A DNA stretch of 64,000 nucleotides. Source: Nostoc sp. PCC 7107 (GTDB lineage Bacteria; Cyanobacteriota; Cyanobacteriia; Cyanobacteriales; Nostocaceae). Numbering within the stretch: position 1 is the first letter of the stretch; each line of letters starts with the position of its first letter. Position numbers and translations under genes: made by a program. The stretch lies in contig NC_019676.1 of NCBI RefSeq assembly GCF_000316625.1, forward strand, positions 4,048,501 to 4,112,500, read 5' to 3'. Of this stretch, positions 38,073 to 45,790 are shown in pieces. The notes under the pieces were generated by a model. It saw only the letters and a list, made by a program, of their open reading frames with translations. It had not been told where the DNA came from and ran no database searches.

Positions 38073-40253
38073 TTATATTTTGGTAGTTTGACAAGCTTCT
38101 AGCCGTGAGAACAGCTTAACGGATAATTGCCACCAATTAGCTGTAGCGATCGCACTATGCCATTCCCAAACACCTAAGACTTTGACTCGCCAAACTGACT
38201 CAAAAAAGCCAAAAAACGGCAAATGTCCCATTGCAGCATCCTCAGACCAAGTTAGGTTGTCATAACTTATCCAAGCATCTTTTAACCGCCAGCCGACACG
38301 ATTGGCAAAATCAATGCAAGTTTCGGCTGCTGCAACTTTCGTACTACCCAGCATCAAAGATAATACTGGATCAGATGCTATACCGGAAATACTTTGACAG
38401 ATGCGATACTGGACACTAAAGCCGAAGCGCCCGTGACTGTATTTTACCCACAGGCGATCAATAGTCAGTACATCAGCACAAGCTAAATTTTCTAAACTCG
38501 GCAAATCAAGATGGCGTTGCTGTTCTCTCCCAGCTATTTTTAACATCAGATTTGTGGTTTCTGCATCCGCCTCCAACCATCTTCCGGCTTGCAATAAATC
38601 TCGCAATTGAGAGTAATCTATCCCTAAAGATGAACTTAAATCGTCTATATCTTCAGTAGGTTGATCAAATTTTTCATTAACCAACAAATTTTGTTCGGGA
38701 AAAACTTCAATAATGCCTTGGGAACCTGATAACCAAAAATATAAGTTAACTTCTGTAGATGCTAAATTTATTTGCAATTGTGTAATTAAACCAGCAGCCG
38801 TTAGCCCAGAATATTCACTAGATTTAATGAATATTTCTAACAAAGTAGCCGCAAATTTTTCACTATCATTCGGTGGCGCAGTACAGGCAATTAAACATTG
38901 CCCTGCATCTGTTCCTATTTGTAATTCTTCTACCCAATCACGGATATTACTTTCTAAAAAAGGACAATCTAAAATAATAATTTGTTGTGACTTACACAAA
39001 CGTAATTGTTTTCTTAACCAAGAACGATTGATGACGGTATCATCAGCCAGAACTAATACCGACTCACCCTTGGCTGTTTCTTGAATTTGTCCGCGCAGAT
39101 ATAAAAATATAGTTGCTGTTTCTTTGATTTGATATTCTTTGGGTGATTCAGAAAAAGATTCAGAGAGTAAGCACTTTTGAATAGCTTTGCGGACATCTAA
39201 ATTTGTACTATTGCCGCGCCCAGTCCAATAATTAATTTCAAAGTTGCCAGAGTTACTGAGTATTTTAATTAAAGCCGAAGCAGTTTTAATTTGAGCAACT
39301 CCGTCTACTATTAAACCTTGTCGTGGGTGAAGTGCTATTCCTTTTTGATTTGGTTTCAATCCTAAAATGACCTCCCCCACACCTTCAACAATTCGTTTTG
39401 GTGTTTGCAAAGTATATTCTGAATGAATTTGATTGTCTCCTCTACCTTTTTTTAGTTGATTAATTACCCGTAACTGTTGATTCGCTTTATCTATATATGC
39501 TAATGTTTGATGATAAACATATCGGTATAATCCATCTGCTTCAATAATACCTTGAGCATCTGCGGCTTCTCCTAATAATCCGCGAATTAAGTAGTAGGTG
39601 AAAACTCCGTGACCTAATTGGGGAAATTCCCAAGATTGCTGGCCGCGATCGCAAGACAATAAAGCATAAAATCCCTTTCTTTTTGCCGCCCTTTGACGCA
39701 GAATTTCTACTAATTCTTGTGTTGAATTTAGTAAAGCATTTTTATCTCCCTTTGCCCCGACAAAAGTTAAGTCACCACTATGACAAGCATCTAACCAAAC
39801 TAACTGCTGTTGTGCGGCACAATTTTCTAATATCTGCAATAATTCTTGTAATTGCAACCCAGTATTAACTAAATCTTCTTGTTGAGTATCTTGCAGACAT
39901 AAAACCACCTTTTGGCTAGATGGTTCTAACATTCCGTGACCAGAAAAATAAACGAGAACTGTATCTATTGCTTGAGTCGCAGCAGCAATTTCTTGAAGAC
40001 TTTTGCGGACATTTTCTACTAAAGGTAAATGCTCACTATAATCACAATAAATTCGTAATTCCTTCTGGGGAAATCCCTCAGTTGCTGTACTTAAAGCTGC
40101 ACCTAAACCCTGACAATCTTGTGCAGAATAACTTAAGCAAGGTATTCCTTCATCCTGATATTGATTGACTCCTACCAGTAGTAACCAAAGCTTGGCTGCA
40201 CCAGTTTCGAGGTTATGTGTAGAGTTACTAGTCCGAACACCAACTGGACACAT
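38073..40253 (-). CDS. Caspase-like (orthocaspase) protein with C-terminal GUN4 domain
   Basis: 726 residues. The N-terminal peptidase C14 domain (about 22-270) carries the catalytic His in YFSGHG and Cys in DACHSG. A middle region of about 270 residues has no assignment; it contains VLVLADDTVI and IIILDCPF strands. The C-terminus (about 545-705) matches GUN4: YSQLRDLLQAGRWLEAD, LWVKYSHGRFGFSVQ and GHLPF. GUN4 binds porphyrins and stimulates Mg-chelatase. Bacterial caspase homologues usually cleave after Arg or Lys. The fusion suggests a protease controlled by tetrapyrrole or light stress; this is inference. It is convergent with the MFS gene. Confidence 0.88.
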   Translation of the reverse strand: MCPVGVRTSNSTHNLETGAAKLWLLLVGVNQYQDEGIPCLSYSAQDCQGLGAALSTATEGFPQKELRIYCDYSEHLPLVENVRKSLQEIAAATQAIDTVLVYFSGHGMLEPSSQKVVLCLQDTQQEDLVNTGLQLQELLQILENCAAQQQLVWLDACHSGDLTFVGAKGDKNALLNSTQELVEILRQRAAKRKGFYALLSCDRGQQSWEFPQLGHGVFTYYLIRGLLGEAADAQGIIEADGLYRYVYHQTLAYIDKANQQLRVINQLKKGRGDNQIHSEYTLQTPKRIVEGVGEVILGLKPNQKGIALHPRQGLIVDGVAQIKTASALIKILSNSGNFEINYWTGRGNSTNLDVRKAIQKCLLSESFSESPKEYQIKETATIFLYLRGQIQETAKGESVLVLADDTVINRSWLRKQLRLCKSQQIIILDCPFLESNIRDWVEELQIGTDAGQCLIACTAPPNDSEKFAATLLEIFIKSSEYSGLTAAGLITQLQINLASTEVNLYFWLSGSQGIIEVFPEQNLLVNEKFDQPTEDIDDLSSSLGIDYSQLRDLLQAGRWLEADAETTNLMLKIAGREQQRHLDLPSLENLACADVLTIDRLWVKYSHGRFGFSVQYRICQSISGIASDPVLSLMLGSTKVAAAETCIDFANRVGWRLKDAWISYDNLTWSEDAAMGHLPFFGFFESVWRVKVLGVWEWHSAIATANWWQLSVKLFSRLEACQTTKI

Positions 40254-40333
40254 CTATGAAATATTCCTCAACAAGAAAGCTAAGTGCATTGTATCTAAAG
40301 AAACGGGTGAATCCTTCCTCCCAGTGTGTGATT

Positions 40334-40678
40334 TCAACGGCTACGAAAAGCTTCTAATTGTTTTAACTGTGCTGACTGCTGCTCTAGGCGAATTGAGAGG
40401 CGATCGCAAACTAGTTCGCAGATTTCAAAAATTAAAGGGTCGACAATTTCATAATAAATACTTACCCCTTGTGGTTGACGCTGAACAATTCCCGCTTGCG
40501 CCAAAATTTTTAAATGTTTGGATACATTCGCTTGTCCCAGTCCGGTAGCTTCAATAATTTCTGAGACGTTTTTGCTACCTGCTTTTAAACTGCACAAAAC
40601 CTGGAGCCTGCTAGTTTCTGAAAGTACTTTAAAATAATCAGCAATTGGCCCAAGAGCAGCAGGTGAATTTTCTAACAT
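40334..40678 (-). CDS. ArsR/SmtB-family repressor, candidate persulfide sensor
   Basis: 114 residues, a winged helix-turn-helix with the recognition region TGLGQANVSKHLKIL and wing GVSIYYEI. It lacks the ELCVCDL metal-binding box of SmtB/ArsR. It has Cys29 in VLCSL and Cys87 and Cys91 in the last helix (EICELVCD). The sulfide-responsive SqrR/BigR repressors use one Cys at the position of Cys29 and another in the C-terminal helix to form a polysulfide bridge. The gene follows a TauE/SafE permease, a rhodanese and a persulfide dioxygenase on the same strand, which supports control by reactive sulfur. The sensing role is inferred. Confidence 0.85.
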   Translation of the reverse strand: MLENSPAALGPIADYFKVLSETSRLQVLCSLKAGSKNVSEIIEATGLGQANVSKHLKILAQAGIVQRQPQGVSIYYEIVDPLIFEICELVCDRLSIRLEQQSAQLKQLEAFRSR

Positions 40679-40707
40679 AAATGATGGCTATATATCTTCT
40701 ATTATAT

Positions 40708-40719
40708 TACTATATAGTA
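40708..40719. promoter_or_regulatory. Palindrome upstream of arsR-type gene, candidate operator
   Basis: TACTATATAGTA is a perfect 12-base palindrome about 30 bases before the repressor start. An ATATAGTA stretch recurs at 42915-42922, upstream of the persulfide dioxygenase. AT-rich palindromes are usual targets of ArsR-type repressors. Confidence 0.4.
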
Positions 40720-41582
40720 TCGATAGTAGAATTACTGCTACTAGGAACATATAGTTGACTACGAATATTCGGGTTATATTCTGATACTTTGCTTGCTTGA
40801 GGCGTATGGCGATTTTGGAATAGAACTAAAGTTGCAACTGCCAGTAAAAAATAGCCAAAACTTTTCTGAAGTCTATTTGCTGGAACAAATTCCGCCAAGT
40901 ATGCACCAAAAATGGTGCCGAAACTAGCCGCCACAATAAAGGATAACATTAACTCCCAATTGAAAGAAATATGTCCCCAGTAGCTCAAAAAGCCTGCTAT
41001 TGAATTAAAAACAATGATCAACAGTGATGTCCCGATCGCTTTTTTCATTGGTACTTTGCCCAACAGCACTAAAGCCGGAACGATCGCAAATCCACCACCA
41101 ACACCAACTAAGCCTGTTAATATCCCAACACCCAATCCTTCGCTGATTAACCACAACCAGCAATATTTACAAACTGGCGGGGGATACAAAGCTAACTGAT
41201 CATCTGCGGCTACTTTTTGCGAACTACGACGAATCATGAACACCGCAGCCACCAACATCATGACAGCAAACAGCATCATTTGCACAGTTTCGGTGACAAC
41301 AGGTAACATCGCAATTTTTACCCCGACAAATGCCCCCAACATGGTTGCAGAACCGAAGATGAATGCTGTTTTAAACTGCACATTTTTAGCTCGCCAGTGA
41401 GGAATGATACCCAACAGACTTACAGTCCCGACGATCGCCAAAGTCATAGCGATCGCAGATTTTGGCGGTACACCCATAACGTAAACTAACACTGGCAGAG
41501 CCAATACCGAACCGCCACCACCAATCAAACCCAAACTCACCCCAATACAAACAGCTAGTAAATGCCCAATTATCCAGGTCAT
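40710..41582 (-). CDS. TauE/SafE-family sulfur-anion permease
   Basis: 290 residues with about eight hydrophobic helices and the paired glycine motifs of the family: GLIGGGGSVLALPVLVYV near the start and VGVGGGFAIVPALVLL in the second half. Members move sulfite, thiosulfate, sulfoacetate or similar anions across the inner membrane, often out of the cell. It overlaps the upstream rhodanese gene by 4 bp (ATGA) and precedes the ArsR-type gene, so it is part of the sulfur operon. It likely exports sulfite or thiosulfate made by the dioxygenase and rhodanese. Confidence 0.9.
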   Translation of the reverse strand: MTWIIGHLLAVCIGVSLGLIGGGGSVLALPVLVYVMGVPPKSAIAMTLAIVGTVSLLGIIPHWRAKNVQFKTAFIFGSATMLGAFVGVKIAMLPVVTETVQMMLFAVMMLVAAVFMIRRSSQKVAADDQLALYPPPVCKYCWLWLISEGLGVGILTGLVGVGGGFAIVPALVLLGKVPMKKAIGTSLLIIVFNSIAGFLSYWGHISFNWELMLSFIVAASFGTIFGAYLAEFVPANRLQKSFGYFLLAVATLVLFQNRHTPQASKVSEYNPNIRSQLYVPSSSNSTIDTI

Positions 41583-42124
41583 GTACTGCTCCGTTGATTA
41601 TAAGGAAGTTTGGCTAGTAGCATTCCTAATGCACAAGTATCTGTAATTCCCGCAAACATTAATCCTGCTCCCACTAAGCCACTCAGAAGTAAGAACCAAG
41701 GAGAAACCAATGCTCCGAGTAATGTGCCTGTAAACACCAAAGAACCTGCGACAATTTGCACTTGCCGCATTAAACTAATTGGGGCTTGTTTGTTAATTGT
41801 GGTGGGATAACCTGCTGCTTTCCAAGCTGTCATACCGCCATCAAGATGAGTTACTGCTGTAAATCCGAAATCAAATAGTTTTTGCGCCGCCATTTTTGAG
41901 CGATTCCCCGAATTACAGTAGAGAATTACTTGGGTGTCTTGATTTTGAGGAACTTTGCTGGGATCAAATTTGGACAAAGAAATCAGTTTTGCTCCGAAAA
42001 TATGTTGTCCGGTATATTCAGATGGCTCGCGCACATCTATCAAAGTGATAGTTTGTTGCTGGAGCAACTGTTTGAGCGTTGGAGCATCAACGGTTTGTAA
42101 TTTGTGTGTATGAGAAGTTGTCAT
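41579..42124 (-). CDS. Rhodanese fused to a DUF2892 membrane domain
   Basis: 181 residues. A rhodanese domain (about 12-110) has the DVREPSEY entry motif and the catalytic Cys in YCNSGNRS. Two hydrophobic helices follow (about 120-170), ending with CALGMLLAKLPYN, the DUF2892 pattern of YgaP-type inner-membrane rhodaneses. It should transfer sulfane sulfur at the cytoplasmic membrane face. It lies 53 bp after the dioxygenase gene and is coupled to the permease gene by ATGA. Confidence 0.92.
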   Translation of the reverse strand: MTTSHTHKLQTVDAPTLKQLLQQQTITLIDVREPSEYTGQHIFGAKLISLSKFDPSKVPQNQDTQVILYCNSGNRSKMAAQKLFDFGFTAVTHLDGGMTAWKAAGYPTTINKQAPISLMRQVQIVAGSLVFTGTLLGALVSPWFLLLSGLVGAGLMFAGITDTCALGMLLAKLPYNQRSST

Positions 42125-42177
42125 GACTATTTACCTGTGAAGAAGATTTTTAAACGCAGAGATGTTGTTTGATTTGA

Positions 42178-42870
42178 TTACGCAGCAACATTACCGCAGC
42201 GTTGATTTGCAGGTACTGCTTCCATAATCTTTTTCGGGTTGGGTAAATTCAGGTTTGCCATGAGTTGGCGAAATTCTTCGCGGTTATGTCCCACAAACCG
42301 AGGATTCCACTGTTTTTCTTCGCCAATAGTAGAAACTGTATTACCTCGATAATCATGACCAGGATAAACTAAGGTTGCGTCAGGTAATGTGAACAACCTT
42401 TGGGTGACGGCATCATACATCATCCCGGCATTACCACTCTGGAAGTCAGTCCGTCCACAACCTCGAATAAATAATGAATCTCCAGTGAGTAGATGAGTAC
42501 CGTTAACTAAATAGGCATTATGGCTATCAGTATGACCGAGAGTAGCGATCGCCTCTACTTTGACGCTCCCTAATTCTAATACTTCACCATCTTTCATAAA
42601 TCTATCTGCACAGACAGCTTGGGCATTCTCTGGGACAATTCCCAAACAACCCGTTGCTTCCCGCAGTTTTGCTGTACCCGTAATATGATCTGCGTGGATA
42701 TGGGTTTCTAAGCAGTATTTGAGAGTTAGTCCTAATTCTTGCAGTAATTGGCGATCGCGCTCCACCTGTTCTAACACCGGATCAACTAAAATCGCTGTTT
42801 TCGTGACTAAATCTGCAATCAAGTAAGTATATGTACTTGTTTCACTGTCAAATAGTTGTCGGAATAACAT
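42178..42870 (-). CDS. Persulfide dioxygenase, ETHE1/Blh-like metallo-beta-lactamase-fold protein
   Basis: 230 residues from ATG 42870; a TTG at 42888 is a less likely start. The metal motif THIHADHITG, the later His in GHTDSHNAY, Asp in TGDSLFIRGCGRTDFQ and His in YPGHDYRGN are all as in ETHE1-type persulfide dioxygenases, which oxidise glutathione persulfide to sulfite with a single iron. The RGCGRTDFQ segment separates this group from glyoxalase II. It is the second gene of the leftward sulfur operon and is followed by a rhodanese and an anion permease, a logical path from sulfide to exported sulfite/thiosulfate. Confidence 0.92.
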   Translation of the reverse strand: MLFRQLFDSETSTYTYLIADLVTKTAILVDPVLEQVERDRQLLQELGLTLKYCLETHIHADHITGTAKLREATGCLGIVPENAQAVCADRFMKDGEVLELGSVKVEAIATLGHTDSHNAYLVNGTHLLTGDSLFIRGCGRTDFQSGNAGMMYDAVTQRLFTLPDATLVYPGHDYRGNTVSTIGEEKQWNPRFVGHNREEFRQLMANLNLPNPKKIMEAVPANQRCGNVAA

Positions 42871-42962
42871 ATTGCTTGTTCTCAACAATAATTTAGCTAA
42901 TTCATAGTATAACCATATAGTAGTATAATAAAAATGTCCACTCGTTCGACAAAATATCTAAT

Positions 42963-42995
42963 AACGATTGATATCGGCATCCGATATCAATCGTT
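42963..42995. terminator. Perfect 15-bp hairpin between the DUF4079 and dioxygenase genes
   Basis: AACGATTGATATCGG at 42963-42977 and its exact reverse complement at 42981-42995, separated by CAT. On the - strand the hairpin follows the DUF4079 stop by about 22 bases and is followed by ATTAGATATTTT. It could end that transcript or be a regulatory site for the dioxygenase operon. Confidence 0.65.
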
Positions 42996-43017
42996 GCTTC
43001 CGTAAGGTAAATACTAC

Positions 43018-43506
43018 TTATGCTGCACCATTCTTCATCATTTGATTCACAATCTTTTGTACAATTTGCACCCCTGTCACAGCTTGCCAGCCAAATAATC
43101 CCAGCAGAATGAGGTTCAGCGAAATATGGATGCTACGAACCCAGTCATGCTTCTGCATAAAAGGAACCAACGCCGCAGAAGTAGAAATCAACCCCACCAT
43201 CCCCAAACCAGCAAACAGATGAGGTCCAATCAAAATCTTGCCATTGTTGAGGTAGGTAACAGTGATTCCGCCAATCGCACCCATTACCATCAATGCCAGG
43301 AGGATAGAACCAATTTGGTGATGGCGGATGGCAAACCGACCCTTCACCAATTCTTTTTTGATATCTCCGTCAGCCAGCCTCGTCCGTCGGACTTGCACAC
43401 CCAGGTACATCGCATAGAGCGCAACGACCAGCAATATCCACATAGTAATAGGGTGAAAAAAGCTGAGATAGGGCTTGAGAGCCGCTAAAGTTTCCGAACT
43501 CATCAT
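43018..43506 (-). CDS. DUF4079 membrane protein (cytochrome b561-like fold)
   Basis: 162 residues from ATG 43506 with GGAA upstream; a TTG at 43518 is a weaker start. There are four hydrophobic helices. Conserved His residues occur in FHPITMW, FAIRHHQIG, GPHLFAG and SIHISLN. DUF4079 proteins are common in cyanobacteria; the helix and His pattern suggests heme binding, though this is not proven. It heads the leftward sulfur block and is divergent from a DUF2892 and a Rieske gene, so a role in electron transfer at the membrane is possible. Confidence 0.78.
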   Translation of the reverse strand: MMSSETLAALKPYLSFFHPITMWILLVVALYAMYLGVQVRRTRLADGDIKKELVKGRFAIRHHQIGSILLALMVMGAIGGITVTYLNNGKILIGPHLFAGLGMVGLISTSAALVPFMQKHDWVRSIHISLNLILLGLFGWQAVTGVQIVQKIVNQMMKNGAA

Positions 43507-43740
43507 AGGTATTTCCAAATTAGCTTTAGCTATGGAGAATTAATCACAAAAAAAGTATGACATCCTGTTGTTTGAAATTACGTTTGAATACTGGATAAAC
43601 TGTATGAATTGTACTAGAAACATATAAGTCTTGATATTAAAAATTCCTAGTAGTTTAGGGGTTATAATTAAAGAGAAGATAAGAAAAAAATTGCAATCCC
43701 TTGAGAGTTGCTTCTCGCATAATTGCACCAAGGGTTTTCT

Positions 43741-43793
43741 AAGGGTTTCGCAGCCCATTCAAGATTTTCCCAAGGGTTTTGTAGCCCATTCAA
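43741..43793 (+). repeat. Two imperfect 22-bp direct repeats, period 31
   Basis: AAGGGTTTCGCAGCCCATTC at 43741 and AAGGGTTTTGTAGCCCATTC at 43772. A third partial AAGGGTTTT lies at 43729. They sit just before the DUF2892 gene in the divergent promoter region and may be binding sites or slipped duplications. Confidence 0.55.
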
Positions 43794-43810
43794 TATTGGA
43801 GATTACAGTT

Positions 43811-44023
43811 ATGAAAACGAATGTTGGTTCGTTAGATCGCCTGATCCGTCTGTTGTTGGCTTCGGCGTTGTTTTATTTAGGACTTTTCCCTTACAGCAGT
43901 ACAGGATTGGGTATTGGTCTTATCGTTGCAGGTAGCATATTGCTGGTGACAGCTTTAGTAGGATTTTGCGGTCTTTATAGCCTCCTGGGAATTCATACCA
44001 GCCATACCAACGAGCAACTTTAA
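43811..44023 (+). CDS. Small DUF2892 membrane protein
   Basis: 70 residues from ATG 43811; the longer frame from 43631 runs through the direct repeats and is unlikely to be coding. The sequence begins NVGSLDRLIRLLLASALFYLG, the standard DUF2892 opening, and has two hydrophobic helices. The same domain is fused to rhodanese at 41579-42124. As a separate protein it probably sits in the inner membrane with a rhodanese partner. It is the first gene of the rightward sulfur/thiol series. Confidence 0.85.
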   Translation: MKTNVGSLDRLIRLLLASALFYLGLFPYSSTGLGIGLIVAGSILLVTALVGFCGLYSLLGIHTSHTNEQL

Positions 44024-44065
44024 CTTTAAAGGGATTCACTCATCAACTTTATAAGGAGATCCATA

Positions 44066-44602
44066 ATGGATACTAGTATTTCACTCGAAAGTCCATCCCT
44101 ATCAAGACGGCAACTCCTCAACTTCCTTACCGGAGCAACCGTCGCTGTTACTGCTGGTGCTGCGCTCTATCCTGCTGCCAAATTCTTGATTGCTCCAGGC
44201 GAAAAAACGGGAGTGGGAGGTGCTATTCTTGCTAAAGATATTCTAGGGAAACAAATCCCCGCCTCGCAAATTCTGGCTGAACCGCCGGAAAGCCGCGCCC
44301 TGGTTGCAGGTTTGGCAGGAGAACCCACCTACCTGATTGTGAAAGAAGATCACACCCTAGATCATATTGGGCTTGTTGATAACTGCACTCACCTTGGTTG
44401 TACCTTCCCCTGGAATCCTTTGGATCAGCAGTTTCAATGTCCCTGTCATGGTTCCCGCTATGCCCCTGATGGGTCGGTGGTGCGTGGCCCGGCTCCTCTA
44501 CCGCTCAAGATTGTCCAGGTTGCAGTAATCGATAACAGCATTTTGATCTCGCCGTGGACGGAAACTGATCCTCGCACTGGAAAGAAGCCCTGGTGGGTCT
44601 AA
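44066..44602 (+). CDS. petC: Rieske iron-sulfur protein, cytochrome b6f PetC type
   Basis: 178 residues with RBS AAGGAG. The N-terminus LSRRQLLNFLTG, followed by a hydrophobic helix (about 18-45), resembles the Tat-like anchor of PetC. The two cluster-binding boxes are CTHLGC and CPCHGS, each giving one Cys and one His, plus the disulfide Cys. Length matches PetC. Cyanobacteria often have several PetC copies, including a plasma-membrane form (PetC3). Placement in a sulfur/thiol block, not with petA, suggests an accessory copy. The next gene starts 12 bp after the stop. Confidence 0.92.
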   Translation: MDTSISLESPSLSRRQLLNFLTGATVAVTAGAALYPAAKFLIAPGEKTGVGGAILAKDILGKQIPASQILAEPPESRALVAGLAGEPTYLIVKEDHTLDHIGLVDNCTHLGCTFPWNPLDQQFQCPCHGSRYAPDGSVVRGPAPLPLKIVQVAVIDNSILISPWTETDPRTGKKPWWV

Positions 44603-44614
44603 GGATGAAGTGAT

Positions 44615-45292
44615 ATGGAACCGATTCGTATTTTTTACTTTTCCGATGTTCTCTGCGTTTGGGCTTATATTGCCCAAATTCGTTTGGATGAGTTGAAAAC
44701 AACCTTTGAAGACAAGATTGCCATCGCACAGCACTTTGTCCCCGTCTTTGGTGTTGCTCGTGAAAAACTGGAGAACCGATGGCGAGAAAAAGGGGGATTG
44801 CAAGGATACAGCAATCATGTCCAGGAGGTTGCGAAAAAGTTCGATCACATCACCGTTCATCCTGATATTTGGACTCAGGTTACACCACCTTCATCCACAT
44901 CCTGTCATTTGTTTCTCCATGCGATTCAACTACTAGAAACGAAGGATTTAGTAGAGCGAAATCAACAGGTATTTGAAAAAGCAACCTGGGCATTTCGGGA
45001 GGCGTTTTTTACCCAATTGGCAGATGTTTCTAACCGCAAAGTGCAATTTGGCATTGCGGAGGAATTAAAACTGCCGATCGCAGCGATTGAAGCTCAAATC
45101 GATAGCGGTGAGGCTTATGCCCAGCTATCCCAGGATTTTGAATTAGTCAAAGAACATACAGTTACAGTCAGCCCCACCCTAATTTTTAATGAAGGACGGC
45201 AGAGACTCAACGGCAATGTGGGCTATCGGGTGATCGAAGCCAATATTCGGGAGTTACTGCACAATCCTCCCGGAGAACAATCCTGGTGTTAA
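44615..45292 (+). CDS. DsbA/FrnE-family thioredoxin-fold protein with single active-site Cys
   Basis: 225 residues. It opens with IRIFYFSDVLCVWAY, where FrnE-type proteins normally have CPWC; the second Cys is Ala, so only one thiol remains. The cis-Pro region VSPTLIFNEG and the helical insert are typical of the family. No signal peptide, so it acts in the cytoplasm. A single-Cys version suggests a glutathione S-transferase kappa-like or persulfide-handling role, not disulfide formation. It lies 12 bp after the Rieske gene. Confidence 0.85.
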   Translation: MEPIRIFYFSDVLCVWAYIAQIRLDELKTTFEDKIAIAQHFVPVFGVAREKLENRWREKGGLQGYSNHVQEVAKKFDHITVHPDIWTQVTPPSSTSCHLFLHAIQLLETKDLVERNQQVFEKATWAFREAFFTQLADVSNRKVQFGIAEELKLPIAAIEAQIDSGEAYAQLSQDFELVKEHTVTVSPTLIFNEGRQRLNGNVGYRVIEANIRELLHNPPGEQSWC

Positions 45293-45380
45293 GGATGTTG
45301 AGTGATCGCTATTTAGTTGACGATTGACGGGTAAAGTCGATGGAGCTTAACTCGTTCATTTTCAGTTATATTTTGTATCG

Positions 45381-45405
45381 TATTCAATCAATTCATTCAG
45401 GAAAT
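45381..45405 (+). repeat. 25-bp repeat, copy 1
   Basis: TATTCAATCAATTCATTCAG plus GAAAT, found again identically at 61731-61755. It lies in a 240-base gap before the mini-thioredoxin gene that holds no other feature I can name. Confidence 0.7.
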
Positions 45406-45535
45406 CAAACAATCGCCTGTCAGTTGATAGGTAGTGGGAGTAATAGCGCTGCTGGGCTATATTTTGAGCAAAACAAAAGAGAGAATCTGGCAGTTAACTG
45501 AACTGAATTAAAAAATACAAAAAAGGAGTTATACC

Positions 45536-45778
45536 ATGAATGCTATCAAGATTGAAATTTTGGGTACAGGCTGCAAAAAGTGCCAACAGTTAGAGGCAAA
45601 TGCTAAAGAAGCTGTAACTAATCTCAATTTAACTGCTGAGGTTTTACATATTACCGACCCAATCGAAATTGCTAAACGAGGTGTGATGTCTACTCCCGCC
45701 ATGATAATCAATGGCAAAGTTGTCAGCAAAGGTCAAGTAATCAGTGCCGAACAAATTCAGCCTTTATTGCAGCGTTAA
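45536..45778 (+). CDS. Mini-thioredoxin (redox-active disulfide protein 2 type)
   Basis: 80 residues with RBS AAGGAG. The active site is GTGCKKC (CxxC) and the cis-Pro loop is MSTPAMIINGK, as in the small thioredoxins of the TIGR00412 family. These genes usually sit beside a UPF0718/DUF318 permease, as here (12 bp upstream of it), and may deliver electrons or help metal/metalloid handling. Cytoplasmic. Confidence 0.92.
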   Translation: MNAIKIEILGTGCKKCQQLEANAKEAVTNLNLTAEVLHITDPIEIAKRGVMSTPAMIINGKVVSKGQVISAEQIQPLLQR

Positions 45779-45790
45779 AGAGGCAAAGTT

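Noticed and set aside
40165-40548. + strand ORF of 127 codons over the caspase and ArsR genes
   Set aside because: Antisense to two well-supported genes with family motifs; no RBS and no recognisable domain.
43126-43488. 120-codon + strand ORF
   Set aside because: Antisense to the DUF4079 gene; no motif.
43631-43810. N-terminal extension of the DUF2892 gene
   Set aside because: Runs through direct repeats and AT-rich leader; the DUF2892 domain begins right at ATG 43811.
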